From a virus: a stretch of DNA of 31,404 bases. Location: the IMG/VR virus record IMGVR_UViG_3300017744_000083, positions 1-31,404 of that record; one strand, written 5' to 3'. Both the position numbers and the translations under genes were made by a program. The stretch's first letter is position 1. Each line of letters begins with the position of its first letter. A model generated the notes under the pieces. The model was not told the origin of the DNA, made no database searches, and worked only from the letters and a program-made list of their open reading frames with translations. Below, piece by piece: positions 1-8,050 of this stretch.

Positions 1-1
1 T

Positions 2-3000
2 ACTTTTTATCAAGCAAATGATGTATATAAAGCACAATCATACTGGGATAGTACGGGTTTACGTACAGAGGTGGTATCAGGTGCAGGAGGTGTTAGTTGG
101 TACACAGCGGGTTCAAGACGTATGGATATTTTATCAGATGGAAAAGTTGGAATCGGAACTGCTTCGCCTGGTTCTTACGACGCTGAATCAGATGATTTAG
201 TTGTATTTAATTCAACAACTCCAGGAATTACAATAGCAACTGACGATACATCAAGTAGAGGAGCATTAAGATTTGCAGATGGTACTAGTGGTAACGAAAG
301 ATATAGAGGAGGAGTTGAATATAATCATGATGGTGACACTATGTCTTTTAGAACAGCAGGTGCTCAAGTGGTTAGTATAGATTCAAGTGGAAATGCAACT
401 TTTGCAGGGACAGTAAATATAACAGCAGGCACAACAGGAAGTGTTGGTGGTGGTCACGCTGGTATAGTCATGACAAACAAGTTTGACAATCCAGATAATA
501 GCTTTTCTATAAAACCTCAAATATCAGGCGTTTCTAATACAGGTTTAGAAATAAGAGATGAAACAGATAACGCATCAAGACTTGTTATAGACGGCTCAGG
601 AAACGTAGGAATTGGAACAACTTCGCCTACAAATGGTAAATTTGTAATAAATAAAGATTCATCTGCTGGTTCTTTCGGCGGTAACGTATGCCAACTTTTT
701 GAAAACTTTAATACAACTGATGGTCAAATGATGTCTATTGGTTTTAGAAATAACAATAGCGTTGGAACTACTGCTTATATTGATGCAGTAGCTTATGACC
801 AAAGCATTGGAGCAACAGATTTAAGATTTAGTTTATACAGCGGAAGTGCTTGGAATTCTAATATGGTAACTTTTCAACACACAGGTCGAGTAGGAATCGG
901 AAAGACAGACCCAAATAATAAATTACACGTTCACGGTGGTGGTATTGAAATATCTTCATTTACCAACAACGCAGGTTTTGTAATGAATTATGGTAATGCT
1001 ACTGGTACAATTAATTTTATGAACCTAATATCCAATGGTGTTACCGCGAACATAGGTCAAGTAATGAGACAATCACCTAATGAAGCAGATTTATTTTTAG
1101 GTGGTTCAGGTGGTACAACTATGACCTTGACAAGTGGTAAACGCGTAGGAATAGGAACACCAGTACCTCAAACAATTTTAGATATTAGAAATAATACAGG
1201 AACAGCATATCCTGAAGTTTTAGTGAAGTGGGATTCTAACAACGATTCAACAGCACCTACTGCAAGTTTATTATTATCACCAGGAGCTTTTAGTGCAAAT
1301 TCAACAGCACCAAGAATAGTTGGTTACAGAACTGCAAACTTTCAATCAGCAGCGGCAAGAAGTGCAGGTTTAATCTTTGGTGTTGCTCAAAACAACGTTG
1401 CAAAAGAGGCAATGAGAATTACAGAAGCTCAAAACGTAGGTATAGGAACTGATTCGCCAGGAGCCACGCTTCAAGTTGGTGGTGGAACTGCTAACGTTTT
1501 ACAAAAGATTCACGGATCTGCTACAGCTGGCGTACAAATATTTACGGGAGGGGGTGCTGGAACTAAAATAGCCGCTTTAGAACAGTGGTTTTCAAACGAA
1601 GGTTCTCTTCAGTTATTTTATGACGGCACAAGTAAGGTTAGGCTTAGAGCAAATGATGATAGTTATTTTAATGGCGGAAACGTAGCAATCGGAACGAATG
1701 CGCCTAATAATACATTGGAAATAGCTTCAGGAAAAGGAATTTATGTTCTTGATGCCGCAGGAGATTTAACAACAGGAACGACATTAAGCACAAATTATTC
1801 TACCAACGCTACTGTTACTGCTAGAGGTTTTCAGCTCTATAGGTCTCTAAATACTAATACAGGATTTATGGGTGTTTATGGTTTTTTCAACACAGCAAAT
1901 AGTAGTGTAGCTCAAGGTAATAGTGGTACTGAAAAATTTATTGCAGGTATGGGAGCGAGAGTTGTAACTTCAGATGATAACGCAAGTGATGACTCTGGTG
2001 GTTATTTAGAATTTTTTACAAAGCCTGAGGCTGGAGATAGTAGTCTCGCTTTAACATTAGGTAGTGACAACAATGCAACTTTTGAAGGTACTGTAACAGC
2101 AGCAGGTGTTTACTTTGATGGTGGTGCTCATACATATATAAAAGAGCTTAGCGCAGATAGATTAGGTATACACGCTGGTGGTAGATTACTATTAGATTTA
2201 TTTGAAAATGGCGATGCATCAAGTTACATTGACATGCACGCACCTGACGTAGGCATACACTCATCTGTTACTTTAAAACCAAAGTTTTTTATCAAAAATA
2301 CAAATGCAGATGCTAACGCTCCTCAGTTAGTTTTACAAAAAGATTCTGCAAGCCCAGCAGATAATGATGAGACCGGTAGAGTTTATATGTATGGTGATAA
2401 TGATGCTGGTGAATTAATAGAGTCTGTATTAATAATAGGTTCTATGACTGATGTTAGCGATGGAACTGAAGATTCTAAATTAAGATTTTACACATACAAA
2501 GCTGGTACACAAACAGAAACTTTAACACTTAATAGTGGCGAAGCGCATTTTGGGGGACCAGTGCAAGTCATAGGACATATAGAGTCTACAACTTTATTGG
2601 TAGCAGGAAATGGTCTTGTTGGTGCACCTTCACACACATTCGCAAGTGATTTAAATACTGGAATGTTTAGAAATGGAGCCGATACTATAGGATTTACAAC
2701 TGGAGGTTCTCTTGCTTTAACTATAGCAGATAATAACGCAACTTTTACAGGAACAATAATAGGAACAACTGCAGATTTTCAACCAGATGGTGATAGTATG
2801 CTTAGAATTAGAAACGCAGGAACAGATGCTATTTCTATATTTGCAGACGTTGGAGATACATTGTATTTAGGTGGTAACAATACAACTGGTATGTATTTAG
2901 ACGCTAATGCTCACGCGTGGTTTGCAAAGGATATATACCTGCACAGTGCTAGTAGTCCAGCTATTAGAATAAAAGATACAACAAATGATTGTACATTATT

Positions 3001-4030
3001 AATGTATGCACAAGACTCAGAATCTATTATTGGTACTTACAGTGCTCATAATTTAAAGTTTTTTACTGATAGCGGTTTAACATTAACATTAGATACATCA
3101 CATAACGCAACTTTTGCAGGTCACGTTAGTTTAGCGGATGGTAAATCAGGAAGATTTGGAGATAGTAATGATCTAAAATTATATCACGCAAGTGGAGCTA
3201 GTTATATAGAAAATGACACTGGAGATTTAAATATAACTCAAAACAACGGTTCTGGTGAAATGATTTTTACCCAAAACCAAAATGATGGAAATATTAATTT
3301 CAATTGTGATGATGGTAGTAATGGTGTAACAACATATTTATCTTTAGATGGTGGAGACACGCAAATAAATATGTATAAAAATATTGTTTCTACAGGCTCT
3401 GTATCCATAACTGCTGACGGCCAACCAGCTTTATCTGTTACAGGAGGTATAAGTTGCGGTCTAAATCTTAACGTGAGTGGTAATGTTATTGTCGCGCAAA
3501 ACAAACAGTTACAAGCTAGTAGAAACACAACCACAGATAGTGTAGCAGCGGCAGCAGCTAGTTTTATAGATCACAACACAGATTCTGGTAATAGAGCCAC
3601 TATAGCAATGGAAGCTAACTCTTATCAAGGAGCTAAACATATAGAATTTTACCAAGGTAGCACAGTTAATGGTTCTATATCCGCTGGGTACAACGCCACT
3701 GGGTTTAACACCTCATCAGATTATAGATTAAAAGAAAACATCAATGATTTATCTGACGCTTTAACAAAAGTAGATCTATTATCACCAAAGACATTTACTT
3801 GGAAAGGTGGTAATGATACAGTCGTTCAGGGATTTTTAGCACACGAAACTCAAGAAGTAGTACCTCAAGCTGTAACAGGTGTGAAAGATGAAAAAGACGA
3901 AAACGGAAAAGGTATATTCCAAAGTATTGACCAATCTAAATTAGTCCCACTACTAACAGCTGCTATAAAAGAACTCAAAGCTCAAAACGAAGATTTACTC
4001 GCTAGAGTAAAAGCGTTAGAAAGCAAGTAA
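2..4030 (+). CDS. Tail fibre/spike protein with C-terminal Peptidase_S74 chaperone (5' end missing)
   Basis: The frame is open from base 2, so the gene begins outside the window; the GTG at 71 is only an internal codon. The visible 1342 residues are Gly/Ser/Thr/Asn-rich and beta-rich, with recurring VGIGTxSP blocks and NATFxGT blocks typical of long trimeric phage fibres. The last ~104 residues form an intramolecular chaperone auto-processing domain (Peptidase_S74): the SDYRLKEN signature, with the serine at codon 3716-3718 and the lysine at 3731-3733, followed by a helical end resembling AIKELKAQNEDLLARVKALE. In this family the domain folds the trimer and then cuts itself off at that serine. 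The product should bind the host surface at the virion tip. A hairpin terminator follows the stop. Function class is confident; the receptor is unknown. Confidence 0.93.
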   Translation, partial: TFYQANDVYKAQSYWDSTGLRTEVVSGAGGVSWYTAGSRRMDILSDGKVGIGTASPGSYDAESDDLVVFNSTTPGITIATDDTSSRGALRFADGTSGNERYRGGVEYNHDGDTMSFRTAGAQVVSIDSSGNATFAGTVNITAGTTGSVGGGHAGIVMTNKFDNPDNSFSIKPQISGVSNTGLEIRDETDNASRLVIDGSGNVGIGTTSPTNGKFVINKDSSAGSFGGNVCQLFENFNTTDGQMMSIGFRNNNSVGTTAYIDAVAYDQSIGATDLRFSLYSGSAWNSNMVTFQHTGRVGIGKTDPNNKLHVHGGGIEISSFTNNAGFVMNYGNATGTINFMNLISNGVTANIGQVMRQSPNEADLFLGGSGGTTMTLTSGKRVGIGTPVPQTILDIRNNTGTAYPEVLVKWDSNNDSTAPTASLLLSPGAFSANSTAPRIVGYRTANFQSAAARSAGLIFGVAQNNVAKEAMRITEAQNVGIGTDSPGATLQVGGGTANVLQKIHGSATAGVQIFTGGGAGTKIAALEQWFSNEGSLQLFYDGTSKVRLRANDDSYFNGGNVAIGTNAPNNTLEIASGKGIYVLDAAGDLTTGTTLSTNYSTNATVTARGFQLYRSLNTNTGFMGVYGFFNTANSSVAQGNSGTEKFIAGMGARVVTSDDNASDDSGGYLEFFTKPEAGDSSLALTLGSDNNATFEGTVTAAGVYFDGGAHTYIKELSADRLGIHAGGRLLLDLFENGDASSYIDMHAPDVGIHSSVTLKPKFFIKNTNADANAPQLVLQKDSASPADNDETGRVYMYGDNDAGELIESVLIIGSMTDVSDGTEDSKLRFYTYKAGTQTETLTLNSGEAHFGGPVQVIGHIESTTLLVAGNGLVGAPSHTFASDLNTGMFRNGADTIGFTTGGSLALTIADNNATFTGTIIGTTADFQPDGDSMLRIRNAGTDAISIFADVGDTLYLGGNNTTGMYLDANAHAWFAKDIYLHSASSPAIRIKDTTNDCTLLMYAQDSESIIGTYSAHNLKFFTDSGLTLTLDTSHNATFAGHVSLADGKSGRFGDSNDLKLYHASGASYIENDTGDLNITQNNGSGEMIFTQNQNDGNINFNCDDGSNGVTTYLSLDGGDTQINMYKNIVSTGSVSITADGQPALSVTGGISCGLNLNVSGNVIVAQNKQLQASRNTTTDSVAAAAASFIDHNTDSGNRATIAMEANSYQGAKHIEFYQGSTVNGSISAGYNATGFNTSSDYRLKENINDLSDALTKVDLLSPKTFTWKGGNDTVVQGFLAHETQEVVPQAVTGVKDEKDENGKGIFQSIDQSKLVPLLTAAIKELKAQNEDLLARVKALESK
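143..1705 (+). repeat. Six degenerate VGIGTxSP repeats in the fibre
   Basis: Within the fibre gene a nine-residue motif recurs six times: KVGIGTASP (143-169), NVGIGTTSP (about 602-628), RVGIGKTDP, RVGIGTPVP, NVGIGTDSP and NVAIGTNAP (1679-1705). Unit spacing is irregular, about 60 to 155 codons. A second motif, NATFxGT, recurs near 395, 2070, 2733 and 3104. They are protein-level repeats; the DNA copies have diverged. Confidence 0.8.
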
Positions 4031-4038
4031 TAAGATAT

Positions 4039-4063
4039 TTAGCTGGCAACAGCTAATTTGTTT
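4039..4063 (+). terminator. Hairpin terminator with GCAA tetraloop after the fibre gene
   Basis: TTAGCTG (4039-4045) pairs perfectly with CAGCTAA (4050-4056) around a GCAA loop (GNRA class), followed at once by TTTGTTT. It lies 9 bases after the fibre stop codon. A short 7-bp stem plus an imperfect U-run suggests a modest intrinsic terminator. Confidence 0.65.
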
Positions 4064-4082
4064 AACCTTTAAATTTAAAAAC

Positions 4083-4454
4083 ATGGCATTAAAAGGATCA
4101 TATGATTACAAAGGCATCGCAGTAGCAGATGCGTATGTAAAAATATCAAGCGTAAATTGGAGTTGCAATAGTAATTCTGAGAATTACGTAAAGACTGCAG
4201 CTGTGTACAATTCTGATGGTACAATTAAAACCCCTGAAGTGAAAGCTGACAGGTGGACACAAACTACAATTGGAAATTGGCACGCAAATGTTTATAAAGA
4301 TAAAGCTGCTAGAGATGCAAATCCTAACAATCATATCTGCTCAATAAGTGGATCATTTGATATGGACTTGAAAGATAGCGCTAAAAACCCTGTAAAACAG
4401 GCTTACGTTGCTGCAAAAGCAATGGATCTTTATAAAGGTATGGCAGACGCTTAA
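4083..4454 (+). CDS. Small unknown protein downstream of the fibre
   Basis: This 123-residue protein is not recognised. It starts MALKGSYDYKG, is predicted from composition to be mostly beta strand up to about residue 100, and ends in an Ala/Lys-rich helix-like segment. There is no signal peptide or membrane segment. The ATG at 4083 follows an A/T-only leader (TTTAAATTTAAAAAC). The gene stands alone, with a hairpin in front and another behind, so it may be transcribed as a single unit, as is common for abundant virion proteins. Position next to the fibre suggests a tail-tip, fibre-accessory or decoration role, but that is only inference from context. Confidence 0.75.
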   Translation: MALKGSYDYKGIAVADAYVKISSVNWSCNSNSENYVKTAAVYNSDGTIKTPEVKADRWTQTTIGNWHANVYKDKAARDANPNNHICSISGSFDMDLKDSAKNPVKQAYVAAKAMDLYKGMADA

Positions 4455-4474
4455 TAGCGGTGACAATAGCTATT

Positions 4475-4505
4475 TAATATTGTTATATTATATGTAATAA
4501 TATTA
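4475..4505 (+). terminator. AT-rich hairpin after the small fibre-adjacent gene
   Basis: TAATATTGTTA (4475-4485) can pair with TAATAATATTA (4495-4505), 11 bp with one G-U pair, around a 9-base loop. AAGTAAATTTTT follows. The stem is almost all A-U, so it is weak; it may be a terminator, an mRNA-end stabiliser or chance in AT-rich DNA. Confidence 0.35.
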
Positions 4506-4538
4506 AAGTAAATTTTTAACAATTAAATTAAATTAATT

Positions 4539-4808
4539 ATGAGTAAAGAAGTGAAAAATATCTCTGAAGAACAATTAAAAGAACTTCAAGGACACGTTAA
4601 CAAAATTAACCAAGCACAATTACAGCTTGGTGGCTTAGAATCTCAAAAACATAATTTACTACACGCAGTAGTAAAAATGCAAACTGAGTTGACTGAGTTT
4701 CAAGGTAAACTAGAAGAGGAGTACGGAAAAGTAAGTATTAACATACAAGACGGATCTATTGCACCACTTCCTGAAAACGTGGAAGATGAAGCTGATACGC
4801 AAGATTAG
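4539..4808 (+). CDS. Small coiled-coil protein
   Basis: An 89-residue protein. Residues about 5-70 are Gln/Glu/Lys/Leu-rich with heptad-like leucines, which reads as one long coiled coil; the tail (IAPLPENVEDEADTQD) is acidic and probably disordered. It opens a run of overlapping small genes leading into the terminase: the next gene starts inside it at 4786. The leader AATTAAATTAAATTAATT contains no Shine-Dalgarno. No enzymatic motif is visible. It may act as a small assembly or accessory factor, but no specific function can be given. Confidence 0.78.
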   Translation: MSKEVKNISEEQLKELQGHVNKINQAQLQLGGLESQKHNLLHAVVKMQTELTEFQGKLEEEYGKVSINIQDGSIAPLPENVEDEADTQD

Positions 4809-5004
4809 TATCGGTAAAGATTATAAAAATGACGCAATGCATTACTCTGTAGGCCAAGAGGTCTACGGAGGGCACGTCATTTGTGATATATTAGAATCTA
4901 CAACTAAATACAGTGTGTATATTAAAAAAAACAATGAGGTTTTGCCTTGGAAAGATTTTAATAAAAACATGGCTGTTTCTGTAGAATATAATCTTCAATA
5001 TTAA
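4786..5004 (+). CDS. Conserved-type 72-residue phage protein of unknown function
   Basis: I choose ATG 4786 over the upstream ATG at 4759. The protein from 4786 begins MKLIRKISIGKDYKNDAMHY, a natural N terminus that I remember as the beginning of a recurrent short protein in marine phage contigs; the nine extra upstream residues look unrelated and would lengthen the overlap with the preceding gene. The gene overlaps its predecessor by 23 bases and its stop overlaps the next start as TAATG (5002-5006), so translational coupling is likely. The fold appears to be a small beta protein (VGQEVYGGHVICDIL, then KYSVYIKKNNEVLPWKDF). Function unknown. Confidence 0.75.
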   Translation: MKLIRKISIGKDYKNDAMHYSVGQEVYGGHVICDILESTTKYSVYIKKNNEVLPWKDFNKNMAVSVEYNLQY

Positions 5005-5600
5005 TGCGTAGTATATTTGATTTTGTAATACAACCAAAACAATCAAGATATAGTAACGTTAAAAAAGTTGGTGATAAAGAATTAATTTTAAATACTGAAA
5101 TATTTAATCACCAATATGTTAGTCGAGAAGCTACAGTGTTACAAACGCCAATAAAGTTTGATACGCCAATAAGTATAGGTGATAGTGTAATTGTTCACCA
5201 TAATATATTTAGAAGATGGCATAATGTAAGAGGTGAAGAAAAAAACAGCAAAAGTTACTTGTCTGAAAACAAATACTTATGTCAACTGGATCAACTGTAT
5301 CTTTATAAGAAAAATAATAAATGGATACCACAAAGTGGATTTTGCTTTGTAAAACCCATTGAAAATAATGATACATTTAATATTGATAAAGAGAAACCAT
5401 TAGTAGGTGTTTTAAAGTACGCTGGTGATGATTTAAACGCGTTAGGATTAAACGAAAATGATTTAGTAGGGTTTTCGCCTAATAGCGAGTTTGAGTTTGT
5501 TATAGAAGGCGAGAGGCTTTATAGGGTGTTAACTAATTCAATTACAATTAAATATGAATACCAAGGACAAGAAAAAGAGTATAATCCAAGCTGGGTATAG
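5004..5600 (+). CDS. GroES-fold-like protein, possible phage co-chaperonin
   Basis: The 198-residue protein reads like a GroES/Cpn10 beta-barrel with an insert. The N-terminal part has REATVLQTP and then ISIGDSVIVHHNIFRRW, where GroES has its value-added strand and G-D-V-V/I motif. After a central loop (residues about 70-105) the C-terminal half has GVLKYAGDDLNALGLNENDLV and FVIEGERLYRVLTNSITIKY, matching the GroES pattern of GD-V-F, E-I-G-E-Y and L-S-ILA. The obvious role would be to cap or replace the host GroES during capsid folding, analogous to T4 gp31. The family call comes from pattern recognition only. The gene overlaps both neighbours, just upstream of the packaging genes. Confidence 0.6.
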   Translation: MRSIFDFVIQPKQSRYSNVKKVGDKELILNTEIFNHQYVSREATVLQTPIKFDTPISIGDSVIVHHNIFRRWHNVRGEEKNSKSYLSENKYLCQLDQLYLYKKNNKWIPQSGFCFVKPIENNDTFNIDKEKPLVGVLKYAGDDLNALGLNENDLVGFSPNSEFEFVIEGERLYRVLTNSITIKYEYQGQEKEYNPSWV

Positions 5601-5829
5601 AGCGGTTGATGAACTTATAAAAGTTGCTAAAGAAAAGATAGTTGATAGTGATGATGATGTTTCTGCGGACAGGTTAAAAAATGCAGCAGCAACGAAGAAG
5701 CTAGCGATATTCGATGCGTTTGAAATACTAAATCGTATTGATGAAGAAAAAGCTATGCTTGAGGGCAAAGCAAAAGAAGAAAGTACACCAAAAGCATTTG
5801 GTGGATTTGCAGAAACTAGATCTAAATAA
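5554..5829 (+). CDS. Small protein directly before TerL, candidate small terminase
   Basis: This 91-residue, mostly helical protein starts inside the previous gene (47-base overlap) and its TAA overlaps the terminase ATG (5827-5831). The central segment SADRLKNAAATKKLAIFDAFEIL is a regular amphipathic helix; the rest is Lys/Glu-rich. Small terminase subunits are typically encoded immediately before TerL and are helical DNA-binding oligomers, so the position fits, but this protein is shorter than usual and I see no clear helix-turn-helix. A long overlap might suggest a later start, but no better in-frame ATG keeps the conserved-looking KSIIQAGYRAVDELI helix. Role is therefore tentative. Confidence 0.65.
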   Translation: MNTKDKKKSIIQAGYRAVDELIKVAKEKIVDSDDDVSADRLKNAAATKKLAIFDAFEILNRIDEEKAMLEGKAKEESTPKAFGGFAETRSK

Positions 5830-8048
5830 TGCATAAGCAAACATTATATAAAATTGTTAAGCCGGTAAAAATCAATACACTTAATAGACTTAATAAAAGT
5901 AAAAAGTGGAAATATGGTTACAATAAAGAAAATGATATTGTAGTCATAAGCAAGACAGGGCAAATAGGTGATATTGTTGAAATACAAAATTTAAAAATAG
6001 CATTACCAAAGCAACCTGCAAAAATAAAGAAATTTAAAAGTGATAAGTGGGAAGTATCTTCTTATCCAAAAGAACTCAATAGAATAAAAACAATATTTGA
6101 CTGGAGAGATTATCCTGATGAGTTTAAAAATAAATACATTGATTATATAGAGGATGAGTTTACAAGAAGAGATGAAGGGTTTTGGTATTATAACAAAGGT
6201 GTTCCCACTTATATCACTGGTACTCATTACATGTACCTCCAATGGTCAAAAATTGACGTTGGACACCCTGATTTTAGAGAAGCAAATAGATTATTCTTTA
6301 TATTCTGGGAAGCTTGCAAAGCAGACGTTAGATCATATGGCATGTGTTACCTTAAAAACAGACGATCAGGTTTTTCATTTATGGCCTCAGGTGAAATCGT
6401 TAATCTTGCCACAATATCATCAGACGCAAGATTCGGTATATTATCTAAGTCTGGTGCCGATGCTAAAAAGATGTTCACAGACAAAGTTGTACCAATATCA
6501 GTCAACTACCCTTTCTTTTTCAAACCTATACAGGATGGAATGGACAGGCCGAAGACAGAACTTGCGTACAGAGTACCTGCGTCTAAGCTTACAAGAAGAA
6601 AACTTACCACAGCTGCCAGTGATCAACCAGAAGAACTTACCGGTCTTGATACGACTATCGATTGGAAAAACACCGGTGATAATTCATATGACGGTGAGAA
6701 ACTAAAGCTTCTTGCACATGATGAATCAGGCAAGTGGGAAAGACCAGATAATATATTAAATAACTGGAGGGTAACAAAAACAACTCTAAGATTAGGTAGT
6801 AGAATTATAGGTAAGTGTATGATGGGTTCAACCTGTAACGCACTAGATAAAGGGGGTGATAATTTTAAAAAACTATATTATAATTCAGATGTTACCAAAC
6901 GAAACAGAAATGGTCAAACTAATTCGGGTCTTTACTCTTTTTTTATACCAATGGAGTGGAATTATGAGGGTTTCATTGATGAACATGGAATACCTGTCTT
7001 TGAAAGTCCAGAAAAAGAAGCAATTGGTCCACATGGCGATGTCATTGACACAGGCGTTATTGACCACTGGCAAAACGAAGCTGAAGGACTTAAGAACGAC
7101 CAAGACGCGTTAAACGAGTTTTATAGACAGTTCCCAAGAACTGAAGAGCACGCATTTAGAGATGAAACAAATAATAGTATATTTAATCTAGTAAAAATAT
7201 ACGAACAAATAGATTATAATGAAGAGCTTTATAACTCATCGGTAATTACTAAAGGTAATTTTCAATGGATTAATGGTATAAAAGACACAAGCGTTATATT
7301 TTATCCAGATAAAAACGGTAGATTTTACGTGTCTTGGGTGCCACCAATGCACATGCAAAACAAAGTTACTGTAAAAAATGGATTAAAATACCCTGGTAAT
7401 GAGCACGTTGGAGCATTTGGATGTGATAGCTATGACATATCAGGAACAGTTGACGGCAAAGGATCAAAAGGATCGCTGCATGGTTTAACAAAGTTTAGTA
7501 TGGACGAAGCTCCCGCTAATCATTTTTTCTTAGAATATGTAGCTCGACCAGCAACAGCCGAAATGTTCTTTGAAGACGTTTTAATGGCGTTAGCGTTTTA
7601 TGGTATGCCTTTACTAGCAGAAAACAACAAGCCGCGTTTATTATACTACTTAAGAAGAAGAGGTTATAGAGGCTACTCAATGAATAGACCTGATAAAGCT
7701 TGGAATAAACTGTCTGTTACAGAAAAGGAAATAGGTGGCATACCTAACTCCAGCGAAGATATTAGGCAAGCACACGCTGCCGCTATTGAAATGTACATAC
7801 AAGAACACGTTGGCGTTAAAAGTGATGACACACATGGTGATATGTATTTTAACAGAACATTAAACGATTGGTCTAGATTTGATATAAACAAAAGAACAAA
7901 GTTTGATGCTGCTATTAGTTCAGGCTTAGCTATAATGGCTTGTAATAGACATTTATATACACCAAATATAGATAAAGAAAAAACTAAAGTAAATATAAGT
8001 TTTGCTAGGTACTCAAATACCGGTGCAAGATCACAAATAATTAAATAA
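5829..8048 (+). CDS. terL: Terminase large subunit (TerL)
   Basis: A 739-residue DNA-packaging motor, at the upper size range for TerL. The ATPase half has a Walker A-like KNRRSGFS (residues 176-183), a Walker B LLAHDE (294-299) and a coupling motif GST (333-335). The nuclease half shows the RNase H-like start GCDSYDISG (531-539; acids D533 and D536) and a late acid in KFDAAISSGLA (D693). The segment TYITGTHYMYLQW (127-139) precedes the ATPase as in TerLs of Bacteroidota phages. The usual GK(S/T) of Walker A is replaced by GFS. The protein translocates and cuts concatemeric DNA at the portal. It overlaps the small upstream gene by one base; the portal gene starts 2 bases after its stop. Confidence 0.92.
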   Translation: MHKQTLYKIVKPVKINTLNRLNKSKKWKYGYNKENDIVVISKTGQIGDIVEIQNLKIALPKQPAKIKKFKSDKWEVSSYPKELNRIKTIFDWRDYPDEFKNKYIDYIEDEFTRRDEGFWYYNKGVPTYITGTHYMYLQWSKIDVGHPDFREANRLFFIFWEACKADVRSYGMCYLKNRRSGFSFMASGEIVNLATISSDARFGILSKSGADAKKMFTDKVVPISVNYPFFFKPIQDGMDRPKTELAYRVPASKLTRRKLTTAASDQPEELTGLDTTIDWKNTGDNSYDGEKLKLLAHDESGKWERPDNILNNWRVTKTTLRLGSRIIGKCMMGSTCNALDKGGDNFKKLYYNSDVTKRNRNGQTNSGLYSFFIPMEWNYEGFIDEHGIPVFESPEKEAIGPHGDVIDTGVIDHWQNEAEGLKNDQDALNEFYRQFPRTEEHAFRDETNNSIFNLVKIYEQIDYNEELYNSSVITKGNFQWINGIKDTSVIFYPDKNGRFYVSWVPPMHMQNKVTVKNGLKYPGNEHVGAFGCDSYDISGTVDGKGSKGSLHGLTKFSMDEAPANHFFLEYVARPATAEMFFEDVLMALAFYGMPLLAENNKPRLLYYLRRRGYRGYSMNRPDKAWNKLSVTEKEIGGIPNSSEDIRQAHAAAIEMYIQEHVGVKSDDTHGDMYFNRTLNDWSRFDINKRTKFDAAISSGLAIMACNRHLYTPNIDKEKTKVNISFARYSNTGARSQIIK

Positions 8049-8050
8049 AT

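Noticed and set aside
143-1705. CRISPR array or tandem DNA repeat
   Set aside because: Repetition is at the protein level (VGIGTxSP) with irregular spacing and diverged codons inside one open frame.
71-4030. GTG at 71 as the fibre start
   Set aside because: The frame is open to base 2 with fitting fibre-like residues upstream, so the gene is truncated by the window edge.
2-4454. Diversity-generating retroelement target next to the fibre
   Set aside because: No reverse transcriptase and no template/variable repeat pair with adenine-specific changes is seen in the window.
4759-4785. Upstream ATG for the 72-residue gene
   Set aside because: The added residues MHHFLKTWK only lengthen the overlap; MKLIRKISIG is a better N terminus.
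6154-6705. 183-codon open frame on the plus strand inside terL
   Set aside because: It overlaps the terminase ATPase region (including Walker A) in another frame, and its protein has no coherent composition or motif; a shadow of terL.
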